Positions 26,120-35,318 of a stretch of DNA of 64,000 bases are shown here, piece by piece. The DNA comes from Vallitaleaceae bacterium (GTDB lineage: Bacteria > Bacillota > Clostridia > Lachnospirales > Vallitaleaceae), in NCBI GenBank assembly GCA_028277605.1, contig JANQFZ010000068.1, positions 62,001-126,000 on the forward strand, in the 5' to 3' direction. The notes beneath the pieces were generated by a model. That model was not told the DNA's origin. It searched no databases and saw only the letters and a list, made by a program, of their open reading frames with translations. The position numbers and the translations under genes were made by a program. The first letter of the stretch is position 1. Each line of letters starts with the position of its first letter.

Positions 26120-26464
26120 ATGAATTTTGGAGATTTTTTGCACTTGTTTTTATTATTAATCGCTTTTTTTGCTGTTCTATTTGGAGCTTATTATGTTACG
26201 AAGTTGTTTGCACGCTTTCAAAGTAAAAAGGTCTTAGGGAATAATATAAAGGTGATAGAATCTATTATGATTGGACCTCAAAAAACAATTCAACTTGTGA
26301 AAGTGGGACAGGAGTATTTATTAATCGGTGTAACCAAAGATCATATCACTTATTTAAAATCAATTGAAAACGATCAAGTAACTTTTAACGAGGAAAAATT
26401 AAATGGCAGTCGTAACGATACCTTTAATAAGCTACTTGAAAAAATTATGAAAAAACATGTTTAA
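26120..26464 (+). CDS. fliO: Flagellar biosynthesis protein FliO
   Basis: FliO (FliZ in Bacillus), 114 residues, helps assemble the FliP ring of the export gate. It has one transmembrane helix near 8-29 and the cytoplasmic family motif KVIESIMIGPQKTIQLVKVG followed by EYLLIGVTKDHITYL. It lies 13 bp after cheY and 18 bp before fliP. FliO is short and variable, so position supports the call. Confidence 0.88.
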   Translation: MNFGDFLHLFLLLIAFFAVLFGAYYVTKLFARFQSKKVLGNNIKVIESIMIGPQKTIQLVKVGQEYLLIGVTKDHITYLKSIENDQVTFNEEKLNGSRNDTFNKLLEKIMKKHV

Positions 26465-26482
26465 CAATGCTGGAGTGTCCTT

Positions 26483-27283
26483 ATGAAAAACAACTTTAAG
26501 TGGATAAAAAACAATAAATTTTGCTGGATAGGCTTGGCGTTAATGATACATAACCTGTTTTTTGCTCTGAGTACTTTTGCTTCACCAGCAGGTGACGATT
26601 CAGTTCCTGTACCGCTATCTTTTGATTTTAGTATCGGTGCGGCTGAGAACGGTAAAGATGTTGTTAATAGCCTTCAAATATTGTTTATGCTAACTATTAT
26701 TGCTCTAGCCCCTGCAATCCTTGTAATGATAACTTCATTTACAAGGATAATTGTTGTTTTACACTTTGTTCGATCAGCCTTATCAACACAGCAATCTCCT
26801 CCTAACCAAGTTTTGGTTGGTTTGGCTTTGTTTTTAACTTTTTTTATTATGTCGCCGGTTATATCTCAAGTCAATGATGATGCACTAAAGCCGTATTCAG
26901 CAGGAGAATTATCACAGAATGAGGCTATTGAAATCGGGTTAGAGCCAATAAGGGATTTTATGCTTGAACAGGTGAATGATAAGGATTTGTCTTTATTCTT
27001 AGATATTGCAAAAATTGATAGTATTGAGACCTATGATGATATTCCAACCTCGGTTTTAATTCCTGCTTTTATTATCAGTGAGTTGAGAGCGGCTTTTATT
27101 ATTGGGTTTTTAATTTATATTCCTTTTATCGTTATAGATATGGTTGTTGCATCAACACTAATGTCGATGGGGATGATGATGCTTCCACCAGTTATGATTT
27201 CACTACCTTTTAAAATATTATTATTTATCCTTGCGGACGGATGGAATTTAGTCATTGGAGAGCTTGTTAAAACGTTCTATTAA
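26483..27283 (+). CDS. fliP: Flagellar export gate protein FliP
   Basis: FliP, 266 residues, forms the core of the export gate with FliQ and FliR. A cleavable signal sequence is visible (about residues 1-35, ending STFASPAG). Four membrane segments follow. The signatures are SFTRIIVVLHFVRSALSTQQSPPNQVLVG, here SFTRIIVVLHFVRSAL then TQQSPPNQVLVGLALFLTFF, and FIISELRAAFIIGF. The ATG follows CTGGAG. Length and motifs are normal. Confidence 0.97.
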   Translation: MKNNFKWIKNNKFCWIGLALMIHNLFFALSTFASPAGDDSVPVPLSFDFSIGAAENGKDVVNSLQILFMLTIIALAPAILVMITSFTRIIVVLHFVRSALSTQQSPPNQVLVGLALFLTFFIMSPVISQVNDDALKPYSAGELSQNEAIEIGLEPIRDFMLEQVNDKDLSLFLDIAKIDSIETYDDIPTSVLIPAFIISELRAAFIIGFLIYIPFIVIDMVVASTLMSMGMMMLPPVMISLPFKILLFILADGWNLVIGELVKTFY

Positions 27284-27358
27284 TGATAATAGCAGGTCGC
27301 TATAAGGTAATCAAGTAACTACTCAAACATGAGAAAGTGTGAAAGGAATGATAGTGGT

Positions 27359-27631
27359 ATGAACGAAGTGATGGTTATAGATGTTGCAAAAGATGCGTTA
27401 ATGTCAGTTATTACCATAGCTGCTCCTTTGCTTCTCGTAGCATTAACAGTTGGGTTTATTGTTAGTATTTTTCAAACTGTAACATCTATTCAGGAACCGA
27501 CATTAGCGTTTATTCCCAAAATATTAGGGGTATTTATCACACTTATTGTGTTAGGCCCGTGGATGCTAAACCAATTAGTTGAGCTTGTTAATAGGCTGTA
27601 TACTAGCTTTTCCACATTTATTAGAAGTTAG
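27359..27631 (+). CDS. fliQ: Flagellar export gate protein FliQ
   Basis: FliQ, 90 residues, has two membrane helices and is part of the gate. Its hallmark is IVSIFQTVTSIQEPTLAFIPK. The open frame extends to 27329, but this would add ten charged residues, while relatives begin as MNEVMVIDVAKDA does here. The ribosome site for ATG 27359 is weak (AAAGGA about ten bases upstream), so the exact start is less sure than the identity. Confidence 0.94.
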   Translation: MNEVMVIDVAKDALMSVITIAAPLLLVALTVGFIVSIFQTVTSIQEPTLAFIPKILGVFITLIVLGPWMLNQLVELVNRLYTSFSTFIRS

Positions 27632-27640
27632 GAGCGTTAT

Positions 27641-28426
27641 ATGGAATTAATACTAAGCGATCCTTTTCAATTCTTAGATACATTTCTATTAACCTTTGTA
27701 AGAATGTTAAGCTTTATTAGTGTTGTGCCTATTTTCAGTATTAGAAATGTACCTATGATTACAAGAGTTATCTTTGCATTTTTTTTAGCTGCTATAGTAG
27801 TTAATATCTATCCGTCAACGCTTAGTATAGTCAGTGATCAATTCATGTCTTTTCTATTGTTGATTGTTAAAGAATTTATTGTGGGGGTATTACTTGGATT
27901 TGGAGCCTATCTTGTTTTTTCCATTGTTACGTTGGCTGGACAGCTCATTGATTTTCAAATTGGATTTACCATGGTTAATGTGTTTGATCCGTTAAGTCAG
28001 ATCCAGTTGACCATAACAGGAAACTTGTACTACTATTTGTTTATATTGATCATGATCACAACGAATCTACATTTTTTCCTTATAAGGGCGATTGTTGAAA
28101 GCTATAAGTTTATACCACTGGGGCAGGCTTTTGTACAACCAGAATTATATACATCATTTTTAGGATTTTTTACAACTTATTTTGTGTTAGCAGTTAAAAT
28201 AGCTTTACCGATATTAGGAGTTATGTTTTTGTCTAACGTGGTATTGGGAATAATGGCAAGAACCGCCCCACAAATGAATATGTTTGTTATTGGAATGCCG
28301 TTAAAAATTTTCGTAGGTCTAACCATCCTATTATTGATGCTCAATATTTTTTCTACCATTAGTCATGCATTATATGATTATTTGGTTCAGTTTATGGACA
28401 GTCTGATCAAGGGGTTGATGCCATAA
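27641..28426 (+). CDS. fliR: Flagellar export gate protein FliR
   Basis: FliR, 261 residues, has about six membrane segments and caps the FliPQR gate. Typical stretches are FVRMLSFISVVPIFS near residue 18, LIDFQIGFTMVNVFDPLSQIQ near 105, and GIMARTAPQMNMFVIGMPLKI near 205. The start ATG follows TAGGAG. The stop codon TAA overlaps the first base of the flhB start, so the two are translationally coupled. Confidence 0.95.
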   Translation: MELILSDPFQFLDTFLLTFVRMLSFISVVPIFSIRNVPMITRVIFAFFLAAIVVNIYPSTLSIVSDQFMSFLLLIVKEFIVGVLLGFGAYLVFSIVTLAGQLIDFQIGFTMVNVFDPLSQIQLTITGNLYYYLFILIMITTNLHFFLIRAIVESYKFIPLGQAFVQPELYTSFLGFFTTYFVLAVKIALPILGVMFLSNVVLGIMARTAPQMNMFVIGMPLKIFVGLTILLLMLNIFSTISHALYDYLVQFMDSLIKGLMP

Positions 28427-29523
28427 TGATAGTTCTCAACCTTCAATTTTTTGCGGATGGGCCGGGTGGTGAAAAAACTGAAAAAGCCACACCTAGAAAA
28501 AGAAGGAAAGCAAGAGAAGAAGGTCGTGTTGCAAAGAGTATAGAGGTTAATACTGCTCTTATACTCATTACATTATTTGCATCAATTAAAATCTTTGGTT
28601 CCAATACTTATAATAAGCTAATTCTAGTATTTAAAAATACTTACTCATTATTTAAAACTTATAGAGATACCTTATCAATAAAAACAATAATGGAGTTAAT
28701 GCAAAATAGTCTTATTTCAATTGTTGAAGCTGTTTTACCTTTTATGGTGACATCCCTGATCATTGGATTAATTGCCAGCTTCATGCAGGTTGGATGGCAT
28801 CCAAGTACCAAGCCTTTAAAGCCTAAGTTTAATAAGTTAAGTCCGATTAGCGGTTTTAAAAGATTGTTTTCTATGCGGTCTATAATGGAATTAATTAAAT
28901 CTATTGTTAAGATTGTGGTTATTTTTGCCATTGTTTATGTTATTATCAACAATAAAAAGAAATGGATCTATGCAATTTTTGATTTGTCATTAATTGATGG
29001 GGTTAGGTTGGTATTTGACTTAGCAATACAAATTGGCATAGCTATTGGTGGTTTCTTCCTTATTATTGCTTTAGCAGATTTTCTATATCAAAAATTCTCA
29101 TTTGAAAAAGAGATGAAAATGACCAAGCAGGAAGTCAAAGAAGAACATAAAGAGGTTGAGGGAAATCCTCAAATTAAATCAAAAATAAGGCAAAAAATGA
29201 GAGAAGTTTCTATGAAACGAATGATGCAGGATTTACCTGCGGCTGATGTTGTCATTACGAATCCAACGCATTTTGCTGTTGCAATACAGTATGATTCTAA
29301 TCAATCAGATGCGCCGCGGGTTTTAGCAAAGGGTGTTGATTTTTTAGCAGCTAAGATTAAAGAAGCAGCTAAAGAGTATCATATAGAAATTGTTGAAAAC
29401 AAACCGCTTGCCAGGTCTTTGTATTATACCGTAGATATTGGTGAAGAAATCCCTGGTGAACTATATCAAGCTGTGGCAGAAGTCCTAGCATTTGTTTATA
29501 GTTTAAAGCGTAATCAACAGTAA
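28426..29523 (+). CDS. flhB: Flagellar export switch protein FlhB
   Basis: FlhB, 365 residues, controls the change from rod/hook to filament export. The N-terminal tail GGEKTEKATPRKRRKAREEG is the family signature. Four membrane helices lie between about 40 and 220. The autocleavage motif NPTH is at residues 279-282. The protein begins with an extra hydrophobic IVLNLQFFADG stretch, common in Clostridia. It overlaps fliR by one base and is followed by flhA 13 bp later. Confidence 0.97.
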   Translation: MIVLNLQFFADGPGGEKTEKATPRKRRKAREEGRVAKSIEVNTALILITLFASIKIFGSNTYNKLILVFKNTYSLFKTYRDTLSIKTIMELMQNSLISIVEAVLPFMVTSLIIGLIASFMQVGWHPSTKPLKPKFNKLSPISGFKRLFSMRSIMELIKSIVKIVVIFAIVYVIINNKKKWIYAIFDLSLIDGVRLVFDLAIQIGIAIGGFFLIIALADFLYQKFSFEKEMKMTKQEVKEEHKEVEGNPQIKSKIRQKMREVSMKRMMQDLPAADVVITNPTHFAVAIQYDSNQSDAPRVLAKGVDFLAAKIKEAAKEYHIEIVENKPLARSLYYTVDIGEEIPGELYQAVAEVLAFVYSLKRNQQ

Positions 29524-29536
29524 GAAGGTGCATATT

Positions 29537-31579
29537 ATGAAGATTAAAGCTGGAGATATTATATTAGGTATTTTTATTATCATAGCTATCATTGTGATGA
29601 TACTACCTTTACCTACTGTATTGTTAGATATTTTTATTACGTTAAATCTTGCTGTAGCATTGATTATACTATTTAATGCTCTTTTTGCTAAAGAAGCTTT
29701 AAGTATGTCTAGTTTTCCAACGATACTATTGTTTATAACGGTCTATAGATTAGCTCTTAATGTTTCCTCCACACGATTAATTTTAACACAGGGTAATGCA
29801 GGAGATGTTATTCAAGTTTTTGGGAGTTTTGTAGGTGGTGGGAATATTATTGTCGGTATTATTATCTTTATTATTCTTATCATCATTAACTTTTTAGTTA
29901 TTACTAAAGGTTCAGAAAGGGTAGCGGAGGTTTCCGCTCGTTTTACACTGGATGCTATGCCTGGTAAGCAGATGGCTATAGATGCTGATTTAAATTCTGG
30001 TCTTATTAATGAACAGGATGCGAGAATGAGAAGAGAGAAGATACAAAATGAAGCAAGCTTCTATGGAGCTATGGATGGTGCTAGTAAATTTGTTAAAGGG
30101 GATGCCATTGCAGGATTGATTATTACCTTTATCAATATTGCAGGAGGTATAGTGACAGGTATCATCACACAAGGATACTCTATGACTGAAGCTCTTAATA
30201 TCTATACACTACTTACGATTGGTGATGGTTTGGTGAGTCAAATACCTGCCATTTTAATTTCATTAGCCACAGGTATTCTAGTCACGAAAGTATCAAAAGA
30301 AGCAGAAGTCAGTGATGAGTTATTAGGTCAGCTATTCTCATTACCCAAGGTTCTATATTTAGCAGGAGGTGTCTTAATTTTTCTTGGAGCTTTTTCACCT
30401 TTAGATTTCTTTATTGTATCAGGAACAGGTATTTTGATGGTGGTAGCGGCATCAAGAATCAATCGACAGCTTAAGCTTCAATCGGTTGAGGAAGAAATTG
30501 CAACTGAAGATTTTGAAGCAGAAGAGATAAGGAGACCAGAAAATGTGGTTTCCCTACTGCATGTCGATCCAATAGAATTGGAATTTGGTTATGGCATTAT
30601 TCCATTAGCTGATGTTAATCAAGGTGGTGATTTGTTAGATAGAGTGGTTATGATACGAAGACAGATCGCTTTAGAGCTAGGGACTGTGGTTCCCATTATA
30701 CGGTTAAGAGATAATATTCAGTTAAATCCAAATCAATACCTTATAAAGATAAAAGGATATGAAGCTGCTGAAGGAGAAATTCTATTTGATCATTATTTAG
30801 CTATGAATCCAGGTTTTGTTGAGGAAGAAATGGACGGTATTGAAACCATTGAGCCGGCATTTAAGCTACCAGCTATTTGGATAACTGAAAGTCAGAGAGA
30901 AAAAGCTGAAACACTAGGCTATACAGTTGTTGACCCCCCTTCTATTATTGCTACGCACTTAACAGAGGTTATTAAAAGGCATTTGGATGATTTATTAACA
31001 CGACAGGATGTGCAGGTTTTAATTAATAATGTTAAAGAAGAGCATCCAACATTGGTTGAAGAACTGGTTCCTAAGCTGTTATCTGTTGGTGAAATTCAAA
31101 AAGTTCTTATGGCCCTATTAAAAGAGGGTATTTCTATCAAGGATTTGGTTTCAATTTTCGAAACATTAGCGGATCATGCAGCAACTAATCGAGATCCAGA
31201 TATTTTAACAGAATACGTTAGACAGGACTTGAAGCGAGCGATATCATCGAAATTTTTAAAGACTAATGAAACCAATACAGTGGTTACTCTAGACCCAGCA
31301 GTTGAACAAAAAATTATGGAATCAGTTAAGCAGACGGAACAAGGTACCTATTTATCCCTTGATCCTGAAGTGACAAGGAAAATCTATGATGTACTTGATA
31401 AAGAAATGAATAAGCTGGTTTCACTAGGGAAATCTCCTATTATTTTAACATCACCTATTGTAAGATTATATTTTAAAAGGCTTACTGAAGAACATATGCC
31501 AGATCTTATTGTTCTTTCCTATAGTGAGTTGGAATCCAATGCAGAAATACAATCAATCGGGATGGTGAGTATTAATTGA
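29537..31579 (+). CDS. flhA: Flagellar export protein FlhA
   Basis: FlhA, 680 residues, is the large export gate subunit driving substrate delivery with proton motive force. About eight membrane segments fill the first 310 residues, with the FHIPEP-family stretches LFITVYRLALNVSSTRLIL and GFVRFTLDAMPGKQMAIDADL-like ARFTLDAMPGKQMAID. The cytoplasmic domain with ring-forming subdomains fills the rest. The GTG at 29528 is in frame, but ATG 29537 follows AGAAGGTG at good spacing. The stop codon overlaps the flhF start. Confidence 0.97.
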   Translation: MKIKAGDIILGIFIIIAIIVMILPLPTVLLDIFITLNLAVALIILFNALFAKEALSMSSFPTILLFITVYRLALNVSSTRLILTQGNAGDVIQVFGSFVGGGNIIVGIIIFIILIIINFLVITKGSERVAEVSARFTLDAMPGKQMAIDADLNSGLINEQDARMRREKIQNEASFYGAMDGASKFVKGDAIAGLIITFINIAGGIVTGIITQGYSMTEALNIYTLLTIGDGLVSQIPAILISLATGILVTKVSKEAEVSDELLGQLFSLPKVLYLAGGVLIFLGAFSPLDFFIVSGTGILMVVAASRINRQLKLQSVEEEIATEDFEAEEIRRPENVVSLLHVDPIELEFGYGIIPLADVNQGGDLLDRVVMIRRQIALELGTVVPIIRLRDNIQLNPNQYLIKIKGYEAAEGEILFDHYLAMNPGFVEEEMDGIETIEPAFKLPAIWITESQREKAETLGYTVVDPPSIIATHLTEVIKRHLDDLLTRQDVQVLINNVKEEHPTLVEELVPKLLSVGEIQKVLMALLKEGISIKDLVSIFETLADHAATNRDPDILTEYVRQDLKRAISSKFLKTNETNTVVTLDPAVEQKIMESVKQTEQGTYLSLDPEVTRKIYDVLDKEMNKLVSLGKSPIILTSPIVRLYFKRLTEEHMPDLIVLSYSELESNAEIQSIGMVSIN

Positions 31580-32691
31580 AGATAAGAACGTATAACGGAA
31601 GTACTGAAACTGAAGCCATGCTAAAAGTTAAAGAAGAGCTAGGTAAAGATGCATTAATCGTTAGCATGAGAACAATAAAGCCTAAAGGAATTTTTAAACT
31701 GTTTAAAAAACCAACGGTAGAAGTAACGGCAGCTTTGGATGAACGTAATATTACGATTAGTAAAACAGATGAACCTATGCTGGATCCATCTAGCTATATA
31801 CCAAAAAACTTCTTTGAGCCAAAACCATCTGAAAGTAACAACATAACACACAAACAAGAAAAACCTAAGTCAACACCACAGAACAAGTTCATAAAGCTTC
31901 TATATAAGCAATTGATGCATAATGATGTCAATGAGTCAGTGATTAATGACCTATTACTTGGACTAGAAGGAACAGACTTAGCGACTCAAATAGAGCTCAA
32001 AGATTTGATTTCTAAAGTCTATGAGCGTATTTATGATCACTTAAATGATGTAGAAACCATTCAAATAGATAATAAGCAAAAGCCTAATATCGTTGTTTTT
32101 ATTGGTCCTACAGGTGTTGGAAAAACAACAACGATTGCTAAGATTGCTTCTTACTTCAGTCTCAATAAAAATAAGAAGGTGGGTTTGATTACAGCAGATA
32201 CCTATAGAATTGCTGCGGTTGAACAACTAAAAACTTATGCAACCATACTTGATCTTCCTGTTCAGGTTATTTATACTAAGGATGAAATACACACAGCCAT
32301 AGAAGCGCTTAATGATAGAGATTTGATTCTCATTGATACAGCAGGACGCTCCCATAAGAATGAGGAACAATTAAATGAGCTTGAGGAACTGCTTTATGAG
32401 ATTGATAAAAAGAAGGTGTTTGTTGTTTTAAGTCTTACAACTAAATACAAAGACTTAAAGAAAATGATAGGTATCTATTCAAAAATAAGTGATTTCAATG
32501 TCATATTTACTAAGCTTGATGAAACATCTACATTTGGGAACATTCTAAATCTTAAGCATGAGACAGGCTATAAGCTTTCCTATATCTCATATGGTCAAAA
32601 TGTTCCAGATGATTTTAGTCAAATTAATATACAAGATATCACCAACAATCTCTTAGGAGGAGATGAAGATGGATCAAGCCTCGAATCTTAG
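31576..32691 (+). CDS. flhF: SRP-family GTPase FlhF
   Basis: FlhF, 371 residues, sets the position and number of flagella. The N-terminal B domain begins KIRTYNGSTETEAMLKVKEELG. The NG GTPase core has G1 GPTGVGKTTT at about 177-186, ITADTYRIAAVEQLKTYA, and LIDTAGR. The C-terminal FNVIFTKLDETSTFGNILN has the G4-like TKLDE. The start is TTG 31576, overlapping the flhA stop; GATGGTGAG provides the ribosome site. The 3' end overlaps flhG, its regulatory ATPase. Confidence 0.96.
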   Translation: MKIRTYNGSTETEAMLKVKEELGKDALIVSMRTIKPKGIFKLFKKPTVEVTAALDERNITISKTDEPMLDPSSYIPKNFFEPKPSESNNITHKQEKPKSTPQNKFIKLLYKQLMHNDVNESVINDLLLGLEGTDLATQIELKDLISKVYERIYDHLNDVETIQIDNKQKPNIVVFIGPTGVGKTTTIAKIASYFSLNKNKKVGLITADTYRIAAVEQLKTYATILDLPVQVIYTKDEIHTAIEALNDRDLILIDTAGRSHKNEEQLNELEELLYEIDKKKVFVVLSLTTKYKDLKKMIGIYSKISDFNVIFTKLDETSTFGNILNLKHETGYKLSYISYGQNVPDDFSQINIQDITNNLLGGDEDGSSLES

Positions 32692-33550
32692 AAGAATGAT
32701 AAAAGAAAATCACTTAAGGGATCAAAGAAAGGCGCGCGTCATTACCATTACTAGTGGTAAGGGTGGTGTAGGTAAATCTAACATAACTGTAAATCTAGCT
32801 GTTCATTTACAGAAAATGGGCAAAAAGGTTATCATACTGGATGCTGACTTTGGATTATCCAATGTAGAAATCATATTCGGCGTGCTACCAAAATACAATT
32901 TATTTGATGCCATATATAACGGAAAAACTGTACAAGATATTTTAACCAGTGGTCCCTATGGTATAGAATTTATCTCAGCTGGTTCTGGTATTGATACCAT
33001 AGCAGAGCTAAATGCAGAACAGATAGAGAAATTAACAAGTTTTTTGGATGACATTGATAACTTTGCAGATATTATTTTGATTGATACTGGTGCTGGTATC
33101 TCTGATGCTATCATGAATTTAATCGCAGCATCCAATGAGGTTTTGCTAATTACGACACCCGAACCAACAGCTATTACAGATGCTTATGCCTTACTAAAAA
33201 CCTTAAATAGTAGAATTGAAGACAATAAAAAGCAATCGCTTGGTGTTCATTTGCTTGTTAATCGAGTGGAAAACGAAAGAGAAGGATTAGTCATCTATAA
33301 GAAGCTTAATACTGTAACCAAGCGTTTTTTAGATTGGAAGTTAAGTAATATAGGTTTTTTGCCACAAGATAAGATGCTTGTAAAATCTGTTATTAAACAA
33401 ACACCAGTAACTATACTATATCCACAGGCTAGTATATCAAAAGCATTAAAGACAATTGCTGATAATTTAACTGAAAATAAAACGTATGCACCAACAAAAA
33501 AAACGGGTATTTCACGCTTATTTAGTCATTTATTGAAATTAAAAACATAG
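32669..33550 (+). CDS. flhG: MinD-like ATPase FlhG
   Basis: FlhG (YlxH/FleN), 293 residues, limits flagellar number with FlhF. The deviant Walker A SGKGGVGKSN lies near residue 29. ILDADFGLSNVEIIFG and LIDTGAGISDAIMNLI mark the switch regions, and a C-terminal amphipathic helix (about 275-293) probably binds membrane. TAGGAGG leaves only two bases before ATG 32663 but eight before ATG 32669, so the latter was chosen. The N-terminal NLRRMIKE resembles the DQAxxLR activator helix that stimulates FlhF. Confidence 0.95.
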   Translation: MDQASNLRRMIKENHLRDQRKARVITITSGKGGVGKSNITVNLAVHLQKMGKKVIILDADFGLSNVEIIFGVLPKYNLFDAIYNGKTVQDILTSGPYGIEFISAGSGIDTIAELNAEQIEKLTSFLDDIDNFADIILIDTGAGISDAIMNLIAASNEVLLITTPEPTAITDAYALLKTLNSRIEDNKKQSLGVHLLVNRVENEREGLVIYKKLNTVTKRFLDWKLSNIGFLPQDKMLVKSVIKQTPVTILYPQASISKALKTIADNLTENKTYAPTKKTGISRLFSHLLKLKT

Positions 33551-33565
33551 TGAGGATGAATAAAA

Positions 33566-34231
33566 ATGTTAATTCAAACAATTCAACTAGGGGATAAAGT
33601 TGAAATTGCTGAACAAGACTATATTAAAAGTGACAAAGCGGATGTTAATATCTGGGGGAGCAGTATTCAAGAAATTATAGACAATGTAACATGGATCATA
33701 TCGGCACCTTTAGATAATGGTAGTATCGTACCTCTAGAGGAACAAAGAAGCTATATTATCTATGTATATACAAACAAAGGTCTATATCAAGGAAAAATAA
33801 GAGTTAATGAGAGATATAAAGAAGACAGACTGCATTTAATAAAGGTTAGCTTAATAATACCAATGAAAAAAATTCAACGGAGACAGTATTACCGTCTGGA
33901 ATGTCTTCAAAATATTAAGTTTCTTGTTGATGAAAAACAATGGTGTGAAGGGGTTGTTTTAGATATAAGCGGTGGAGGATTACGCTTTACGTCTAAGGAA
34001 AAACTCAAAAAAGGAGATACTATAACATGCCTTTTAGAATTACCTTTAAAAGAGGATGCCATGCTTAAACTTAATGGAAAGGTTCTTTTATCAGAGTATA
34101 ATATAGATGAAAACCATTATGAGATTAGGATTAAATTTTTTAAAATCTCTAACTATGATAGGGAAACCATCATTCAATATATATTCCATGAACAGCGTAA
34201 GCGAAGACAAAAGGAAAAAGGGCTGATATAA
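33566..34231 (+). CDS. YcgR-like PilZ domain protein
   Basis: This 221-residue protein has an N-terminal YcgR-type domain (about 1-95) and a C-terminal PilZ domain. The c-di-GMP-binding residues are present: the RxxxR pattern in RRQYYRLE near residue 106 and DISGGG near 133. Related proteins act as a brake on flagellar rotation when c-di-GMP is high. Its place between flhG and cheB supports a motility role. The stop codon overlaps the cheB start by one base. c-di-GMP binding is predicted from the motif only. Confidence 0.9.
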   Translation: MLIQTIQLGDKVEIAEQDYIKSDKADVNIWGSSIQEIIDNVTWIISAPLDNGSIVPLEEQRSYIIYVYTNKGLYQGKIRVNERYKEDRLHLIKVSLIIPMKKIQRRQYYRLECLQNIKFLVDEKQWCEGVVLDISGGGLRFTSKEKLKKGDTITCLLELPLKEDAMLKLNGKVLLSEYNIDENHYEIRIKFFKISNYDRETIIQYIFHEQRKRRQKEKGLI

Positions 34232-35316
34232 TGACGAAAAAGAAAAAAATTTTGATTATAGATGACTCTGCATTCATGAGAAGGGTATTATCTGATATAA
34301 TGAATAGTGATCCAAGATGTGAAGTAGTTGGAACTGCTAGAAATGGTAAAGAGGGTTTAGAAAAGGTTAAAGTTCTTCACCCTGATGTGATTACTTTAGA
34401 TATTGAAATGCCAATTATGAACGGGTTAGAAACCCTCAAAGCTTTGAAGGATGTAAGACCTACACCTGTTATAATTATGAGTACTTTAGCAAAAGAAGGC
34501 GCAAAAGAAACCATAACTGCTTTGGAGCAGGGAGCGGTTGATTTTGTAACAAAACCAGAAAATATCTTTAAGGTTAATACAGAGAAAATCAAGTCAACAC
34601 TTATCACTAAGGTTTTAACAGCAGCTCAAGCCAAACATCAGCAGTCCTATCACATAGTGGACAGACTCAAAAACCAGAAAAAAGCGGTTACATACAGACC
34701 CAGCTTAGACCATTCTAACTGTCATAATCGTCCTGTACAAAATATTGTCTCTATTGGTTGTTCAACAGGAGGACCAAGGGCATTGCAATATGTTTTGCCT
34801 TATTTACCTAAAAATCTTAATGCAGCTATCGTTATTGTCCAGCATATGCCACCGGGATTCACAAAATCTTTAGCGGATAGATTAAATCAACTAAGTCATA
34901 TTACGGTGACAGAGGCACAGGATAAAGATAGACTCATCAATGGAAAAGCTTTTATAGCACCTGGTGATAGACACATGTTGGTTAATAAGGAATCTACTGG
35001 CGATTATTGTATACGACTAACCAACGATCCGCCTGTTGGAGGACATAGACCTTCGGTGGATTCTATGATGGTTTCATTAGCTCATATTTCCTGTAAAAGC
35101 TTAGTAGGTGTTATAATGACTGGAATGGGAGCAGATGGTAAAAAAGGTTTGCAGCAGATACGTCAAAACCGATCCATCCATATTATTGCTCAGAATCAGG
35201 AAACATGTGTTGTTTATGGTATGCCTAAAGCTGTGGTTGAAGAAGGAATGGCTGATCATATTATACCTTTAGAATCTATATCAGATTCAATAATTAAACA
35301 AGTGGGGGTGCTGTAA
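34231..35316 (+). CDS. cheB: Chemotaxis methylesterase CheB
   Basis: CheB, 361 residues, removes methyl groups from receptors and deamidates them for adaptation. The receiver domain has D11, D12 and the phosphorylated D57 in ITLDIEMP. The esterase domain has the nucleophile S178 in IGCSTGGPRAL, the histidine in VQHMPPGFTKSLADRL, and aspartate in MTGMGADGKKG. No CheR methyltransferase gene lies in the window, so its partner must be elsewhere. Confidence 0.97.
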   Translation: MTKKKKILIIDDSAFMRRVLSDIMNSDPRCEVVGTARNGKEGLEKVKVLHPDVITLDIEMPIMNGLETLKALKDVRPTPVIIMSTLAKEGAKETITALEQGAVDFVTKPENIFKVNTEKIKSTLITKVLTAAQAKHQQSYHIVDRLKNQKKAVTYRPSLDHSNCHNRPVQNIVSIGCSTGGPRALQYVLPYLPKNLNAAIVIVQHMPPGFTKSLADRLNQLSHITVTEAQDKDRLINGKAFIAPGDRHMLVNKESTGDYCIRLTNDPPVGGHRPSVDSMMVSLAHISCKSLVGVIMTGMGADGKKGLQQIRQNRSIHIIAQNQETCVVYGMPKAVVEEGMADHIIPLESISDSIIKQVGVL

Positions 35317-35318
35317 TT

